IMG/VR virus record: IMGVR_UViG_3300032897_000001
Coordinates: 1 to 64,000 of that record
Source: a virus
Length of the DNA: 64,000 nt
Reading direction: 5' to 3' (one strand)
The position numbers were made by a program, and so were the translations under genes. The notes under the pieces are model-generated. The model was not told the DNA's origin. It made no database searches and saw only the letters and a program-made list of their open reading frames with translations. Positions 46,611 through 55,371 of this stretch are shown piece after piece. The stretch's first letter is position 1. Each line of letters opens with the position of its first letter.

Positions 46611-46779
46611 CTGGTGCCACATGTTTGCATGGATTGTCTTGATTTTGATTTGTGATGCAGGCGCACCTTGTGACTGGGTGCCTGCGTCGGCGCCAATGGC
46701 ACAGAATGCCTGTGAAAAGGAAGTTAAAGAACTTCTGAAACGGCATATCATTGCCAAATGCGAACCAAACCGGAGCTAA
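46591..46779 (+). CDS. Small secreted protein (TTG start)
   Basis: 62 residues, TTG 46591 after GGTGGAGACTACATGG. It has a hydrophobic stretch MFAWIVLILICDAGA that reads as a signal peptide, then two Cys. Alternative start ATG 46621. Unknown. Confidence 0.45.
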   Translation: MKQSKYDWCHMFAWIVLILICDAGAPCDWVPASAPMAQNACEKEVKELLKRHIIAKCEPNRS

Positions 46780-46783
46780 GCAA

Positions 46784-46873
46784 ATGATTGAACTTGCTTT
46801 CGCGTTGTTGTGGTCTGGGTGCGCCTCCGTGTTTATCATGGAGGCGGCACACTTCTATAGGGACTTGATATGA
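46784..46873 (+). CDS. Tiny membrane peptide
   Basis: 29 residues, one hydrophobic helix (IELAFALLWSGCASVFIM). ATG 46784. ATGA overlap with the next gene supports translation. Confidence 0.45.
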   Translation: MIELAFALLWSGCASVFIMEAAHFYRDLI

Positions 46874-47409
46874 AAAAGGATGTGCTGGACGAACTAATGC
46901 CCAACAATCCCAGGACGTTCCTTCTAGCAGAGGAATTGATGGGAAAAAAGTGGGACCATATTGCGTTGTTGCCTAGCAGCAGTGGTTCAGAGTATTGGTT
47001 TAATAGCCCGCTGTATGCGGGCTGGTTTACGCGCGAGGGTCTATTGTATTTGGTGGACTTCGTTGAAAATTACAGATTCCCTGTTCCCATGTTAGCGGAA
47101 GGTAACTACAACCCAGAACCATCTCCGCCACGGATTGATGACAGGTGCTTTCCGATTATTTTTGAGGGTCTTTTCTATAAGACCGAAAACCAGTATCTAA
47201 CAAGCGTTGGATGGCCTGCAGGAACGCGTTGCTGGTTTACATTTGTGGGGTGTGGCTGGCGGTATAGTGTTTCTGCCGAAAATCCGGAACTCATGGTAGC
47301 ACGAACTATCGTGTTTATGCACGCATCTCTCCGGTGGAGAGATGCGCCGCTACACCACAGGCACAATTTCCGGGATACGCTCACAACTTTTGTGCGGGAA
47401 AGGCAATAA
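46870..47409 (+). CDS. Hypothetical protein
   Basis: 179 residues, ATGA overlap. Aromatic, beta-rich C-terminal half (RCWFTFVGCGWRYSV). Unknown. Confidence 0.55.
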   Translation: MKKDVLDELMPNNPRTFLLAEELMGKKWDHIALLPSSSGSEYWFNSPLYAGWFTREGLLYLVDFVENYRFPVPMLAEGNYNPEPSPPRIDDRCFPIIFEGLFYKTENQYLTSVGWPAGTRCWFTFVGCGWRYSVSAENPELMVARTIVFMHASLRWRDAPLHHRHNFRDTLTTFVRERQ

Positions 47410-47412
47410 AGA

Positions 47413-47769
47413 GTGCCTAAAAAGATTTCCTTTTCAGCGGAAGATACCCGTAGAATTCGGGATATCGTGGCGACAAAGTCAATTGCACAGGCTGCGAAGG
47501 AAATGCGCATTTCCGTTCAGGCAATGCGAAGATTCTGCTATAAGCAGGGTTTTTACATATCAAAGGATTCCCCACAGCGGAAATATCAGGTAATCGTCAA
47601 TATACCTACAGCTGCAGCAATATTGGCTGCGGCCAATGTGCGTGATATCGTACCCAACGAATTGGTAACACGCTTATTGGAAACCTTGGCTGAGGATAAG
47701 CTTTTTGATGCTGTCCTAGCTGATAGTGTCTTCGAAAATAAGACAGTGAAAAACACAGTGGCGAGGTAA
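47413..47769 (+). CDS. HTH-containing protein (GTG start)
   Basis: 118 residues, GTG 47413. RRIRDIVATKSIAQAAKEMRISVQAMRRFC is a helix-turn-helix pattern. Likely a regulator. Unknown target. Confidence 0.55.
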   Translation: MPKKISFSAEDTRRIRDIVATKSIAQAAKEMRISVQAMRRFCYKQGFYISKDSPQRKYQVIVNIPTAAAILAAANVRDIVPNELVTRLLETLAEDKLFDAVLADSVFENKTVKNTVAR

Positions 47770-47773
47770 AACC

Positions 47774-48271
47774 ATGGTAAATCGCATTCGGATTGATCTG
47801 CAAAAGTCCCTGGAGGAAAATGGAATGGTTGACTCATATCCTTACGATACGCCACCCTCTCCGCCATCTGCACCCTATGTTGGCGATATCCATGACTTAA
47901 GCAGTATCCAGGAACGTCGGGACTTCGTACAGCAACGTGTATCCACAAACGCGACGCCGCGTGTTCCTGTTGCTCCTGATCCTTTTGTTGAAGATCTTCG
48001 CCGCACAGCCAAGGAACGTATTCAAACATTGCCGCGGACCATTGTTGCTGCCGACAAAGACGCAATGGATATCGGCGCCGTCGCCGAATGGTTCGCCTCA
48101 ATGAGCGTGCGCGGTTCCCGGGGAGTTTTCCGGGAAGTCGTCGAAATGGAAGGCTGGAACAAGGAAGGTTGGCCAACGCCAATGCAACTCGCTGAGTTCA
48201 TGGCGGACTGGGCACACAAGAGGATGCAGCGATCAGTCGTAGAACCTGATGAATCCAGCGAACCCGTATGA
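47774..48271 (+). CDS. Hypothetical protein
   Basis: 165 residues, ATG 47774. Pro-rich N-terminus (YDTPPSPPSAPYV), helical C-terminus. Unknown. Confidence 0.55.
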   Translation: MVNRIRIDLQKSLEENGMVDSYPYDTPPSPPSAPYVGDIHDLSSIQERRDFVQQRVSTNATPRVPVAPDPFVEDLRRTAKERIQTLPRTIVAADKDAMDIGAVAEWFASMSVRGSRGVFREVVEMEGWNKEGWPTPMQLAEFMADWAHKRMQRSVVEPDESSEPV

Positions 48272-48828
48272 GACGCTTGTGTTGCGCCATCGCGTTTAGC
48301 GCGGCTGTCTATAGTCCCGCTTATGCGGACTGGCTCCAAAACCTCATGACAACCCCGGCGCCTGCGTTGAAGCAGGCGCCACACAATGAGTGCCAGTCAG
48401 AAAGCAGCATCCGTGCCGCGGGATCTTACCCCATGTACACAAGGCGCCTTCCGGGCTATGTGGGGCGGCGTTGTTGGTATGCTGCACACAATGAAAAGCC
48501 AACCGTGCATTCGAAACGAAACACGCGGCAAGTGGTGGATCATCCTCGAATAGAAACCACAGGCACGGCTTCACGTGTTCCGGATTCGAGTCCTCAAGAC
48601 ACCGATCGTGAATTTTTGGCCGGACGCAGACAGCTTATCGCGGACTTCCCCGACATGGCCTTTGACCTCGCGATCGAACCCCCCGCGCGAACAACTCCGG
48701 CACAAGGTAGGGCGCTGGCTGACTTGTTGTTTGACGAAATGCTGCAAGTCAACCGAAGTTGGTTTCTCATAACGGTGGAAACCGTGTTGATGACCACACA
48801 CAGTCAACACCGACAACCATTCTGGTAA
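48268..48828 (+). CDS. Secreted hypothetical protein
   Basis: 186 residues with signal peptide MRRLCCAIAFSAAVYSPAYA. Two Cys-containing segments in the mature part. Unknown; a periplasmic role is inferred. Confidence 0.6.
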   Translation: MRRLCCAIAFSAAVYSPAYADWLQNLMTTPAPALKQAPHNECQSESSIRAAGSYPMYTRRLPGYVGRRCWYAAHNEKPTVHSKRNTRQVVDHPRIETTGTASRVPDSSPQDTDREFLAGRRQLIADFPDMAFDLAIEPPARTTPAQGRALADLLFDEMLQVNRSWFLITVETVLMTTHSQHRQPFW

Positions 48829-48840
48829 GGAGACGGGGGT

Positions 48841-49050
48841 ATGTCCACAAAAACCGTGGAACTGGAAGAAGATGTGTTGGAATTCGCGAGACAGCGCTGT
48901 GAAGCAGATATCGAATTAGGAATGCGCACAATCGCCCGAATCTCTGAACGCCGTGGACAGGACGTTCGTGCGGTACAAGACGGGAAAAAGGTAATGGATT
49001 ATGTAATAATGGCTCGCAGGCTTAAGGGAGCCTTGGACAAGGCGCGCTAA
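48841..49050 (+). CDS. Small helical protein
   Basis: 69 residues, ATG 48841 after AAGGAGACGGGGGT. Helical, charged. Last gene of the forward half. Unknown. Confidence 0.55.
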   Translation: MSTKTVELEEDVLEFARQRCEADIELGMRTIARISERRGQDVRAVQDGKKVMDYVIMARRLKGALDKAR

Positions 49051-49071
49051 GCACGGGATGTGTCGAGACAA

Positions 49072-49099
49072 CAAAAAACCCAGCCCTTTCGGGCTGGGT
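49072..49099 (-). terminator. Bidirectional-looking intrinsic terminator
   Basis: ACCCAGCCC-TTTC-GGGCTGGGT hairpin. On the reverse strand it is followed by TTTTTT, so it ends the structural operon. The forward side has no T-run. Confidence 0.8.
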
Positions 49100-49136
49100 C
49101 AAGTTCAGGGAGGAAACGTCAACGAATCAAGCTATA

Positions 49137-49865
49137 TCAAAATTTATAGCTTGCGCCAAGCCTAAAAACGTCTGCTTGGAAGGGTGCCGACAACGAAATT
49201 CCGTATGCAGTATTCGCAACCGTCGCGTTGCCGAGATCTACTCGTAGCCATTCTGCACGCACCAACCAATGATCGCTAAGTGCGCCCTCAATACCGCCAC
49301 CGGCAGCCCAACCGATCTTCGTGGAAGATGCTCCGAACACGCCAATGTTACCCTTGCTGTCCACAAGGGTAACGGACGCGGAAGGATCGCCATAAGCAAC
49401 ACCCGCCGTGCCATAAATCAGCCAGTCTCGCACCAAGAACACACCAAACCGTGCGCGCGTAGTGCCAAACCAGTCATCTTTTGAACTTGCAGTGATGAGT
49501 CCCGAGGCTAGTCCACCGCTGCCACTACCTTGCAAATTAGCAAGATCGATGTCGGTCTCAATGCCGGCATAAAACAAGTTATTCCCGAAACGGGTTCCCA
49601 CACCCGTATGGAAACCGCCAACGAACCCCTGCGGAGATGCAGACAGGGTAGCCGCATCATTGGCGGAGAACGCACTGGTGCCCGTTGTATTGAAGCCATA
49701 GCCAATGTGTCCGCCGACATAGAACCCGGTAAACGGATCTGTAACAGGAAGATACGTCGCAGGCGCCTTTACTGCCACAGCCTTCGGCAAGTCTACTGCC
49801 GCGGCGACTCCCGATGTAATAAGCATTGCCGCAAATGTCGTAATTGCTGCGATACGCTTTTTCAT
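49137..49865 (-). CDS. Omp25-like outer-membrane beta-barrel protein
   Basis: 242 residues. Signal peptide MKKRIAAITTFAAMLITSGVA, then GGHIGYGFN (FxGxxxGYG-type start of Omp25/31 porins) and terminal FRLGASYKF with a C-terminal Phe, typical of barrel insertion. Such porins are typical of alphaproteobacterial hosts. A phage gene of this kind could change surface receptors. ATG 49865, the last gene of the reverse operon. Confidence 0.75.
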   Translation of the reverse strand: MKKRIAAITTFAAMLITSGVAAAVDLPKAVAVKAPATYLPVTDPFTGFYVGGHIGYGFNTTGTSAFSANDAATLSASPQGFVGGFHTGVGTRFGNNLFYAGIETDIDLANLQGSGSGGLASGLITASSKDDWFGTTRARFGVFLVRDWLIYGTAGVAYGDPSASVTLVDSKGNIGVFGASSTKIGWAAGGGIEGALSDHWLVRAEWLRVDLGNATVANTAYGISLSAPFQADVFRLGASYKF

Positions 49866-49967
49866 GACTACATGTCTCCAGACGCAGGTGCGCGCCGACA
49901 TCCGCACACTACTCTAGTTCGTCTCCGGCAGGTGTCATAAATTTACAACACCTGCCGAAGAAAGTAG

Positions 49968-50273
49968 TCACGACGCGGAAGACGTGTTCGCTCCGGAGAG
50001 GACAGGAGAATTTGCCTGTCCCTGCGTTACATGGTTTGCGAGTTCCACGGATGCTGCAACCAAGTTGCCACCATTAGCCTGTGCCAAAACAGCTAGGGCA
50101 TTCAAGAACACCGGCTGCAGGGAATCCAATACCTGCACAACAGACGCTGCTGGTGCGCCGATGGCAGGAACCAACGGGAGCAGCTTTTCAACCCACGGCG
50201 CCGCCGTGTGAAACTCTTGAGCCACTGTTGCTGCATCAGTAACAATGGTGTTGATGGTGCTAGATACGCTCAT
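49968..50273 (-). CDS. Hypothetical protein (possible tail or lysis accessory)
   Basis: 101 residues, Ala/Val rich with hydrophobic stretches (WVEKLLPLVPAIGAPAASVVQVL, read as two part-hydrophobic helices). Located between the endolysin side and the OMP gene. A holin-like role is possible but not shown. Confidence 0.45.
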   Translation of the reverse strand: MSVSSTINTIVTDAATVAQEFHTAAPWVEKLLPLVPAIGAPAASVVQVLDSLQPVFLNALAVLAQANGGNLVAASVELANHVTQGQANSPVLSGANTSSAS

Positions 50274-50316
50274 TTACACGTGCTCCTGTGTATGCCCGTA
50301 ACACGGGCATTTATTA

Positions 50317-50631
50317 TCACGGATTCAAGGCCGCAGTCAGTCCAGTAATGGGCGACGGCGCCGCGGTGGACGGTACAGTAATCGTTGCAGGATTGCTAGA
50401 CGCACTGACGCGCCCGCCCGAATCCTTGGCAAAAGCCGTAAAGATGTGTGCTCCTTCAACAAGCACACCGGTTGTGTATGTGGTGGCGGGTCCCGACACA
50501 GTCGCAATTTGTGATGCTGCAGCGCCATTGACTGCGTCGAAAATATCGACTTCCACGATATCAGTCAAAAGCAGCGCGGACCCGTCCGTGCGCGTCGTCG
50601 GCAGCGTCCAAATCAACGTAACAGTAGCCAT
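50317..50631 (-). CDS. Fibronectin type III-like protein
   Basis: 104 residues. ATG 50631 is preferred over the upstream extension because MATVTLIWTLPTTRTDG is the natural domain start. SxGxxS-type strand pattern and IFTAFAKDSGGRVSASSN fit an FN3 domain. Structural or surface role. Confidence 0.6.
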   Translation of the reverse strand: MATVTLIWTLPTTRTDGSALLLTDIVEVDIFDAVNGAAASQIATVSGPATTYTTGVLVEGAHIFTAFAKDSGGRVSASSNPATITVPSTAAPSPITGLTAALNP

Positions 50632-50751
50632 ACTCTGTGTTCCTAATATCGCCTTAAGGTTACGAATCCTAGAAGGTGGCGAATGGTGCCTTCTGGATAT
50701 TGCTAATAACATTCCCAGGAGATTCGACAAAAACACGGTTTACCGCCTTGG

Positions 50752-51390
50752 CTATACTCCTAAATCTATACGCCACAACTTCAACTGTCTGCGACGTTCT
50801 GCAAGACCGTTGGTGCCACCATTGAGTTTTTTGGTTTCCGTAAGGATGTCATCGGCAAGCGCCGGAGCAAGACAGCCACACGCCACAAAGTCCGCAACAC
50901 CGCACTCAAGTGTGTGTTCCGGATCAATGATCAATTCAGGATTTTCGAGCACGTTGAACCCGGCTGCATGTTCATCAAGTACCTTTTGGAGTAGTTTGAC
51001 GCCATCCCGCCCAGTAACCTGTGTCAGTCCCGCCCCACGAAAATCATAGCCGTCTGTGCTGGGTGGTGGCGCATTGCCCATGCGTCCACCATAGGCAATC
51101 TCTCCTATCATTCGCTCATTGTGTGCCCAACGATGTGCCATAGCTGGGGTAAAGTGGTTGGGGAAGACTTCAAGCAGGCGTGTCGCTGTGTAATTCAGGC
51201 TCTCAATCATTTCGAGACCCTGCCCGCACTCTTCGGATGCCTGGGCCATGAAATGTGCGATCGCTAGTGGCGTGTCCAAACCGTATTTATGAAACACGGC
51301 TGGTGCTGTGGACACGATTCCTTCAAGCAGCCCTGGGATATGCTGATTACCCTGGGGCCAACGCTTCTTCATCAGTTCTATTGTAAGCAC
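50752..51390 (-). CDS. Glycoside hydrolase family 19 endolysin
   Basis: 212 residues. AIAHFMAQASEECGQGLEMIE with the catalytic Glu pair, and FRGAGLTQVTGRDGV, match GH19 phage endolysins that cut peptidoglycan. No signal peptide. It lies at the end of the tail operon, suggesting late expression. Confidence 0.85.
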   Translation of the reverse strand: MLTIELMKKRWPQGNQHIPGLLEGIVSTAPAVFHKYGLDTPLAIAHFMAQASEECGQGLEMIESLNYTATRLLEVFPNHFTPAMAHRWAHNERMIGEIAYGGRMGNAPPPSTDGYDFRGAGLTQVTGRDGVKLLQKVLDEHAAGFNVLENPELIIDPEHTLECGVADFVACGCLAPALADDILTETKKLNGGTNGLAERRRQLKLWRIDLGV

Positions 51391-51402
51391 GCTGATTACT
51401 CA

Positions 51403-52506
51403 TTAATAGTTGGGAGATATGGTGTTACCGGAACCCTGATTTGAGATAGCATATATATTGTTGCTTAGTGTATTCGACACTACAGCAACATTATGTGATG
51501 CCGCCTGCAGATAGATGCCTGATGTGAATCCAAAGACATCATTACCCGTGATGATACCCTTTGCCTGTGTCGCTCCTATGACAATTCCATTTGTCCCGGA
51601 ATTTATACTTGATGTCACACAATTACCCGTGATCGTGAAGTGTCCGCACGATTCAAGAAATACTGCATTAGCACCAGAAGCAGTGACAATAAACAGACTG
51701 TTGGTTATCTGCGTCACCACAACCATTGTGCCTGTAACAATGCCGTTTCCTGCTTGGAATATGCCGAATTGGCTGTTGCTCACACCAAGTTGTGCTAGAA
51801 CGCCGGTTTCGCCGACTGCTGACTTGATACCGGATATATTACCTGTAAAGTTACCCTGATCAACAGTAATGCCTTGTACATATGATCCATACAACAAACC
51901 TGTGTTCAACCAATTAAAGTCGGACTTTGCAACATTTAGCACAACAGCATAAGTACTGGATGACGGCAACCCAACAATGTAAATTCCCTGTCCGGCAGGA
52001 GAGGCTGCACCAAAGAACGCGCACGAATCAACATTGATGTTGCTCACATTTGCGATATTAAGTCCTGTAGTCCAATAGTCCACACCCGCATAAGCATCAT
52101 CACCCCTGAATGTAACACGGACAATGTCCGATGACGCAGTTATGGCGGGACCAGCAACCGACAAAGGCAGATTAAGTGTTAATGCGTTGCCGCCATCGGT
52201 TGTCCCTGTAGTCAGGGACAAGTCCCGAATATGGAAAGAACTCGCAATAGTCTGATAGTTGAATGTCAACCCACCGTGTGCACTAGGCCACGTCAAGATT
52301 GTTGCGTCGGACCCGTCACCAACGATAGACACAGAAAACTGTCCCGTGGGAAATGTCAGCGCTACATTTGACGAAAACTTGTACTTTCCCGCAGGAAAGT
52401 AAATCTGTCCTCCTGTTGCACCAAGTGCCGCGAATGCCAGCATTAATGGCGTAACGTTATCCGTTACGCCATCACCAGCGCCACCATATGATTGTATATT
52501 TAGCAT
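51403..52506 (-). CDS. Right-handed beta-helix tail protein
   Basis: 367 residues. GGAGDGVTDNVTPLMLAFAA and GGQIYFPAGKYKFSSN match the pectate-lyase-3 fold of tailspikes that degrade host polysaccharide. Residues after 100 have the strand rungs of a beta-helix. ATG 52506. Confidence 0.75.
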   Translation of the reverse strand: MLNIQSYGGAGDGVTDNVTPLMLAFAALGATGGQIYFPAGKYKFSSNVALTFPTGQFSVSIVGDGSDATILTWPSAHGGLTFNYQTIASSFHIRDLSLTTGTTDGGNALTLNLPLSVAGPAITASSDIVRVTFRGDDAYAGVDYWTTGLNIANVSNINVDSCAFFGAASPAGQGIYIVGLPSSSTYAVVLNVAKSDFNWLNTGLLYGSYVQGITVDQGNFTGNISGIKSAVGETGVLAQLGVSNSQFGIFQAGNGIVTGTMVVVTQITNSLFIVTASGANAVFLESCGHFTITGNCVTSSINSGTNGIVIGATQAKGIITGNDVFGFTSGIYLQAASHNVAVVSNTLSNNIYAISNQGSGNTISPNY

Positions 52507-52521
52507 GCCAAACTCTCCTGT

Positions 52522-53646
52522 TTAAATAGTTGATGTTAGTACAACTATTCCTTGGGAACCTGCACCGCTTGTTGTGGAACCCGTCGCATTGTTGTTTCCA
52601 GCCCCACCGCCTCCTGCACCATAATTACCGCCCGCGCCCGCAGTAAGTGCGCCAGACCCGCCAGAACCCGCGGAACCGCCACCACCTCCGCCTGAGCCTG
52701 CTGTTCCTCCAGCCGTCGCTGTCCATTCTGTCCCACTTCCCCCGGGATTGCCTGTTTGCGCTACGCCTGCGACACCACCAGACCCAGCATCTCCCGATCC
52801 GCCGTTAGTCTGTCCTACACCTGTGATATTGACACCCGGGTTGCCCGCTCCATTCAGTCCGGCAGCGCCACCACCACCCGTACCCAAAATCGTAACTCCG
52901 CTCAGAGTCCCGGTTCCACCATTCCCACCGGAATATTTAGTTGCACCGACTCCTGAAGTAGATACGCCACCCACACCGCCGATAACTGTTACAGTAAAAC
53001 TTGCCGCACCACCACTGCCACCCACTGCACCCACAGATGCTGCACCCAATGAAGCACCATTGAACCAAGTTGAACCACCTGTGACACCATTCAAACTGTT
53101 ATTTATTGCAGGTACTTGCGCCGCGCCACCCGTTCCAACACCATATGTAACGGAAGTTCCTGGGGTAAGAGCAATGTTTGTTTGCTTGGAATACCCGCCC
53201 CCGCCACCACCTGCAGCAAGTGATGAAGAACTGGGACTATTCCAAGCAGCGCCACCTGATCCTCCACCGCCAATGGTTTCCCCGGAATTATTTGCACTGT
53301 TCCAGCACTGAGGTACTGTATATGAGTTTGTTCCGGTTGTTGTAAGGAATACAACAGTTGTGCCGCGCAGACATCCCGGAAACACAGGCATTGGAGCGAA
53401 TGTGGGAGAGAAAACCTGAGACAATCTCTGCCACATGCTGCGGGGAGGTTCCGCAACAACGTCGTTTTGTTCCTGCCACGAATTCCCGAGGAACTGTTTT
53501 TTGAGAGAACCGACTTGATCACGAGGAACCGTGAATGAATACCCTAGAATTTTCCCCCGTGCGTCATAAACCAACGGCGATTCACATGCCGTTGCCGATG
53601 AAACAAGGATTGCTGCAGAAAATGCAATAATGCCTGTTTTGCTCAT
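52522..53646 (-). CDS. Glycine-rich tail protein with signal peptide
   Basis: 374 residues from ATG 53646 (overlapping the previous stop). Sec signal peptide MSKTGIIAFSAAILVSSATA, then VPQCWNSANNSGETIG, and ~200 residues of GGGG-rich polyglycine, like the receptor-binding tip of T-even adhesins. Glycine runs give an unstructured or polyglycine sandwich. Suggests a receptor-binding appendage. Confidence 0.65.
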   Translation of the reverse strand: MSKTGIIAFSAAILVSSATACESPLVYDARGKILGYSFTVPRDQVGSLKKQFLGNSWQEQNDVVAEPPRSMWQRLSQVFSPTFAPMPVFPGCLRGTTVVFLTTTGTNSYTVPQCWNSANNSGETIGGGGSGGAAWNSPSSSSLAAGGGGGGYSKQTNIALTPGTSVTYGVGTGGAAQVPAINNSLNGVTGGSTWFNGASLGAASVGAVGGSGGAASFTVTVIGGVGGVSTSGVGATKYSGGNGGTGTLSGVTILGTGGGGAAGLNGAGNPGVNITGVGQTNGGSGDAGSGGVAGVAQTGNPGGSGTEWTATAGGTAGSGGGGGGSAGSGGSGALTAGAGGNYGAGGGGAGNNNATGSTTSGAGSQGIVVLTSTI

Positions 53647-54446
53647 TGATGTGCCGCCACACGATAGCCTGCGACACCACCAGCACGCCATATGCTGATA
53701 GTAAACTTATTCGTATTTGTCGTGGTCAGCGGGTCGCCAGTACTTGCACCAACAGTAAACCCGCTAAATGTGATTGTTCCCGCAGCCGCACCGTTGGTAA
53801 CCAGCAATATGCACGAACTATCGTTCGCAGGCGCGGTTATCGTAAATATGCCATTATTAGTAATTGATTGTATTGGCCGTGCTCCACAATCAATTGTCAC
53901 ATTGCCTGTTGTCAAACCAAGTGTCGTGACGATTGCGCCACCCGTAACAACTTGATCTGCTGTAGACAGACTCGCAAGTGTCGCCGTTACCGTGGGAAAC
54001 GTGTACACAACAGTTGTGCTTGGAAACGCGAGTGTTGTCGGTCCGGTTCCTGTGGTTGTCAGTGCACCAGCAGTTGTTAACGGACCACCAAGAGTTAGTG
54101 TGTTTGCATTCCCCAAAGTGACGTTTGTTCCTGCAACCCGCGCAAAAACACCGGCTGACGTCACCCATATATCACCATTATTCGGGGATGCTGGAGCTAC
54201 TCCAGGTCCGATATTAAATCCAGCATTTGTTGCCGTAGACGGCGCGGTGATAATTTCTCCCGTAAAAACACCGCCCGCAGGTCCCACAGGGACAAAACCT
54301 GGATAATCAAGTTTTGCAGCAAAATAGCTGTTCCACTGTGCAGGTGTCGGAACCTGTCCATAGGTGAGTCCTGGGCTAGATTGTGCAAGCACATCTGTGC
54401 TCCACAAGGCCGCGACACCACAAAAAAGCAGGATCTTTGATTTCAT
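53643..54446 (-). CDS. Tail fibre-like protein with signal peptide
   Basis: 267 residues. Signal peptide MKSKILLFCGVAALWSTDVLA, then GQVPTPAQWNSYFAAKLDY (a tail-fibre opening) and Thr/Gly-rich repeats. C-terminal IWRAGGVAGYRV. ATGA overlap with the downstream gene. Probable virion surface or secreted protein. Confidence 0.65.
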   Translation of the reverse strand: MKSKILLFCGVAALWSTDVLAQSSPGLTYGQVPTPAQWNSYFAAKLDYPGFVPVGPAGGVFTGEIITAPSTATNAGFNIGPGVAPASPNNGDIWVTSAGVFARVAGTNVTLGNANTLTLGGPLTTAGALTTTGTGPTTLAFPSTTVVYTFPTVTATLASLSTADQVVTGGAIVTTLGLTTGNVTIDCGARPIQSITNNGIFTITAPANDSSCILLVTNGAAAGTITFSGFTVGASTGDPLTTTNTNKFTISIWRAGGVAGYRVAAHQ

Positions 54447-55369
54447 CAGAAGGGTGCTCCCGAAGCGTGCATTGCTGTATGGATAAGGACAGCCGCGTTT
54501 GCCATGCCGACATCATTCAAGTGGGTGTTGTCACTGACGCGGTTTGTCAAACCAAGCGTATCAAGATTCCCGCCTGCAAACACGGTTGTGTTGTTTACTG
54601 CGGCAATCTGTGCCGCTTGGACAGGCGCACTGATCGCACCATTGAACCACGTTTCAACATTGACGAAAAATCTTCCAGAAAATCCACATTGCTGTGCCTG
54701 CATAACAACACTATTGAGCGATGCAGTATAGGTTGCTTGTGGTGTCGCAAATAGATTGTCTGTCTCTCCCTGTCCCCATAGAATGGCTACAGTCACATTT
54801 GATTGGGGAACCAATCCCCGGGCAGGAAGTCTCGCTAATGCCGCACAGATACGGTTAGACAGGATTCCTGAACCCCATTGTGCGGCAGATGATGCGCCAA
54901 CCGCGATCGGAACCAAGATAACCCGATCGAATGTTCCTGCTGTGAGAAACAAATCCGCAATGCGTCCGCCAATGCTACCTGCACCGTGTCCGGGAACAGA
55001 CGTTCCTGTCCATGTTGATCCGAGAGGTGGGTCCGCCATGGCATACACCGCACCATCATATATGTTCACCTGATCCACCGCATTTGCGTGTGTTGGAACA
55101 TAAGATGTTGGTGCTTCTGCACCCATCAAGGATTGCCCAGCAATAATGAGGACAAGATTGCGTACCCCTGTGTTTACAGAAAGATTGCGAATCACACGGC
55201 CATGTGTGTCGGTATAACCATGATTACATCCCCAAGCGCCGTTGCATATGAAGTACTCTGCAAGAGCCAGTTGACTGGATTGACCAGAAGGATTCAGCAA
55301 ACGTGCTGATTGCGCATAGGCCATATCTGCCATCAGACACACGATGATTAACGCAAGAAACTTTTTCAC
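54446..55369 (-). CDS. SGNH/SASA-type acetylesterase with signal peptide
   Basis: 307 residues, GTG 55369 overlapping the preceding stop (TGATAGTG). Signal peptide KKFLALIIVCLMADMAYA. IIAGQSLMGA (catalytic Ser), ILWGQGETDN and DNTHLNDVGM (Asp/His) match the sialate O-acetylesterase SGNH family. It probably removes O-acetyl groups from host surface glycans. Confidence 0.75.
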   Translation of the reverse strand: MKKFLALIIVCLMADMAYAQSARLLNPSGQSSQLALAEYFICNGAWGCNHGYTDTHGRVIRNLSVNTGVRNLVLIIAGQSLMGAEAPTSYVPTHANAVDQVNIYDGAVYAMADPPLGSTWTGTSVPGHGAGSIGGRIADLFLTAGTFDRVILVPIAVGASSAAQWGSGILSNRICAALARLPARGLVPQSNVTVAILWGQGETDNLFATPQATYTASLNSVVMQAQQCGFSGRFFVNVETWFNGAISAPVQAAQIAAVNNTTVFAGGNLDTLGLTNRVSDNTHLNDVGMANAAVLIHTAMHASGAPF

Positions 55370-55371
55370 TA

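Noticed and set aside
52748-53311. 187-codon forward proline-rich open frame
   Set aside because: Complement of the glycine-rich reverse gene; Pro-rich shadow.
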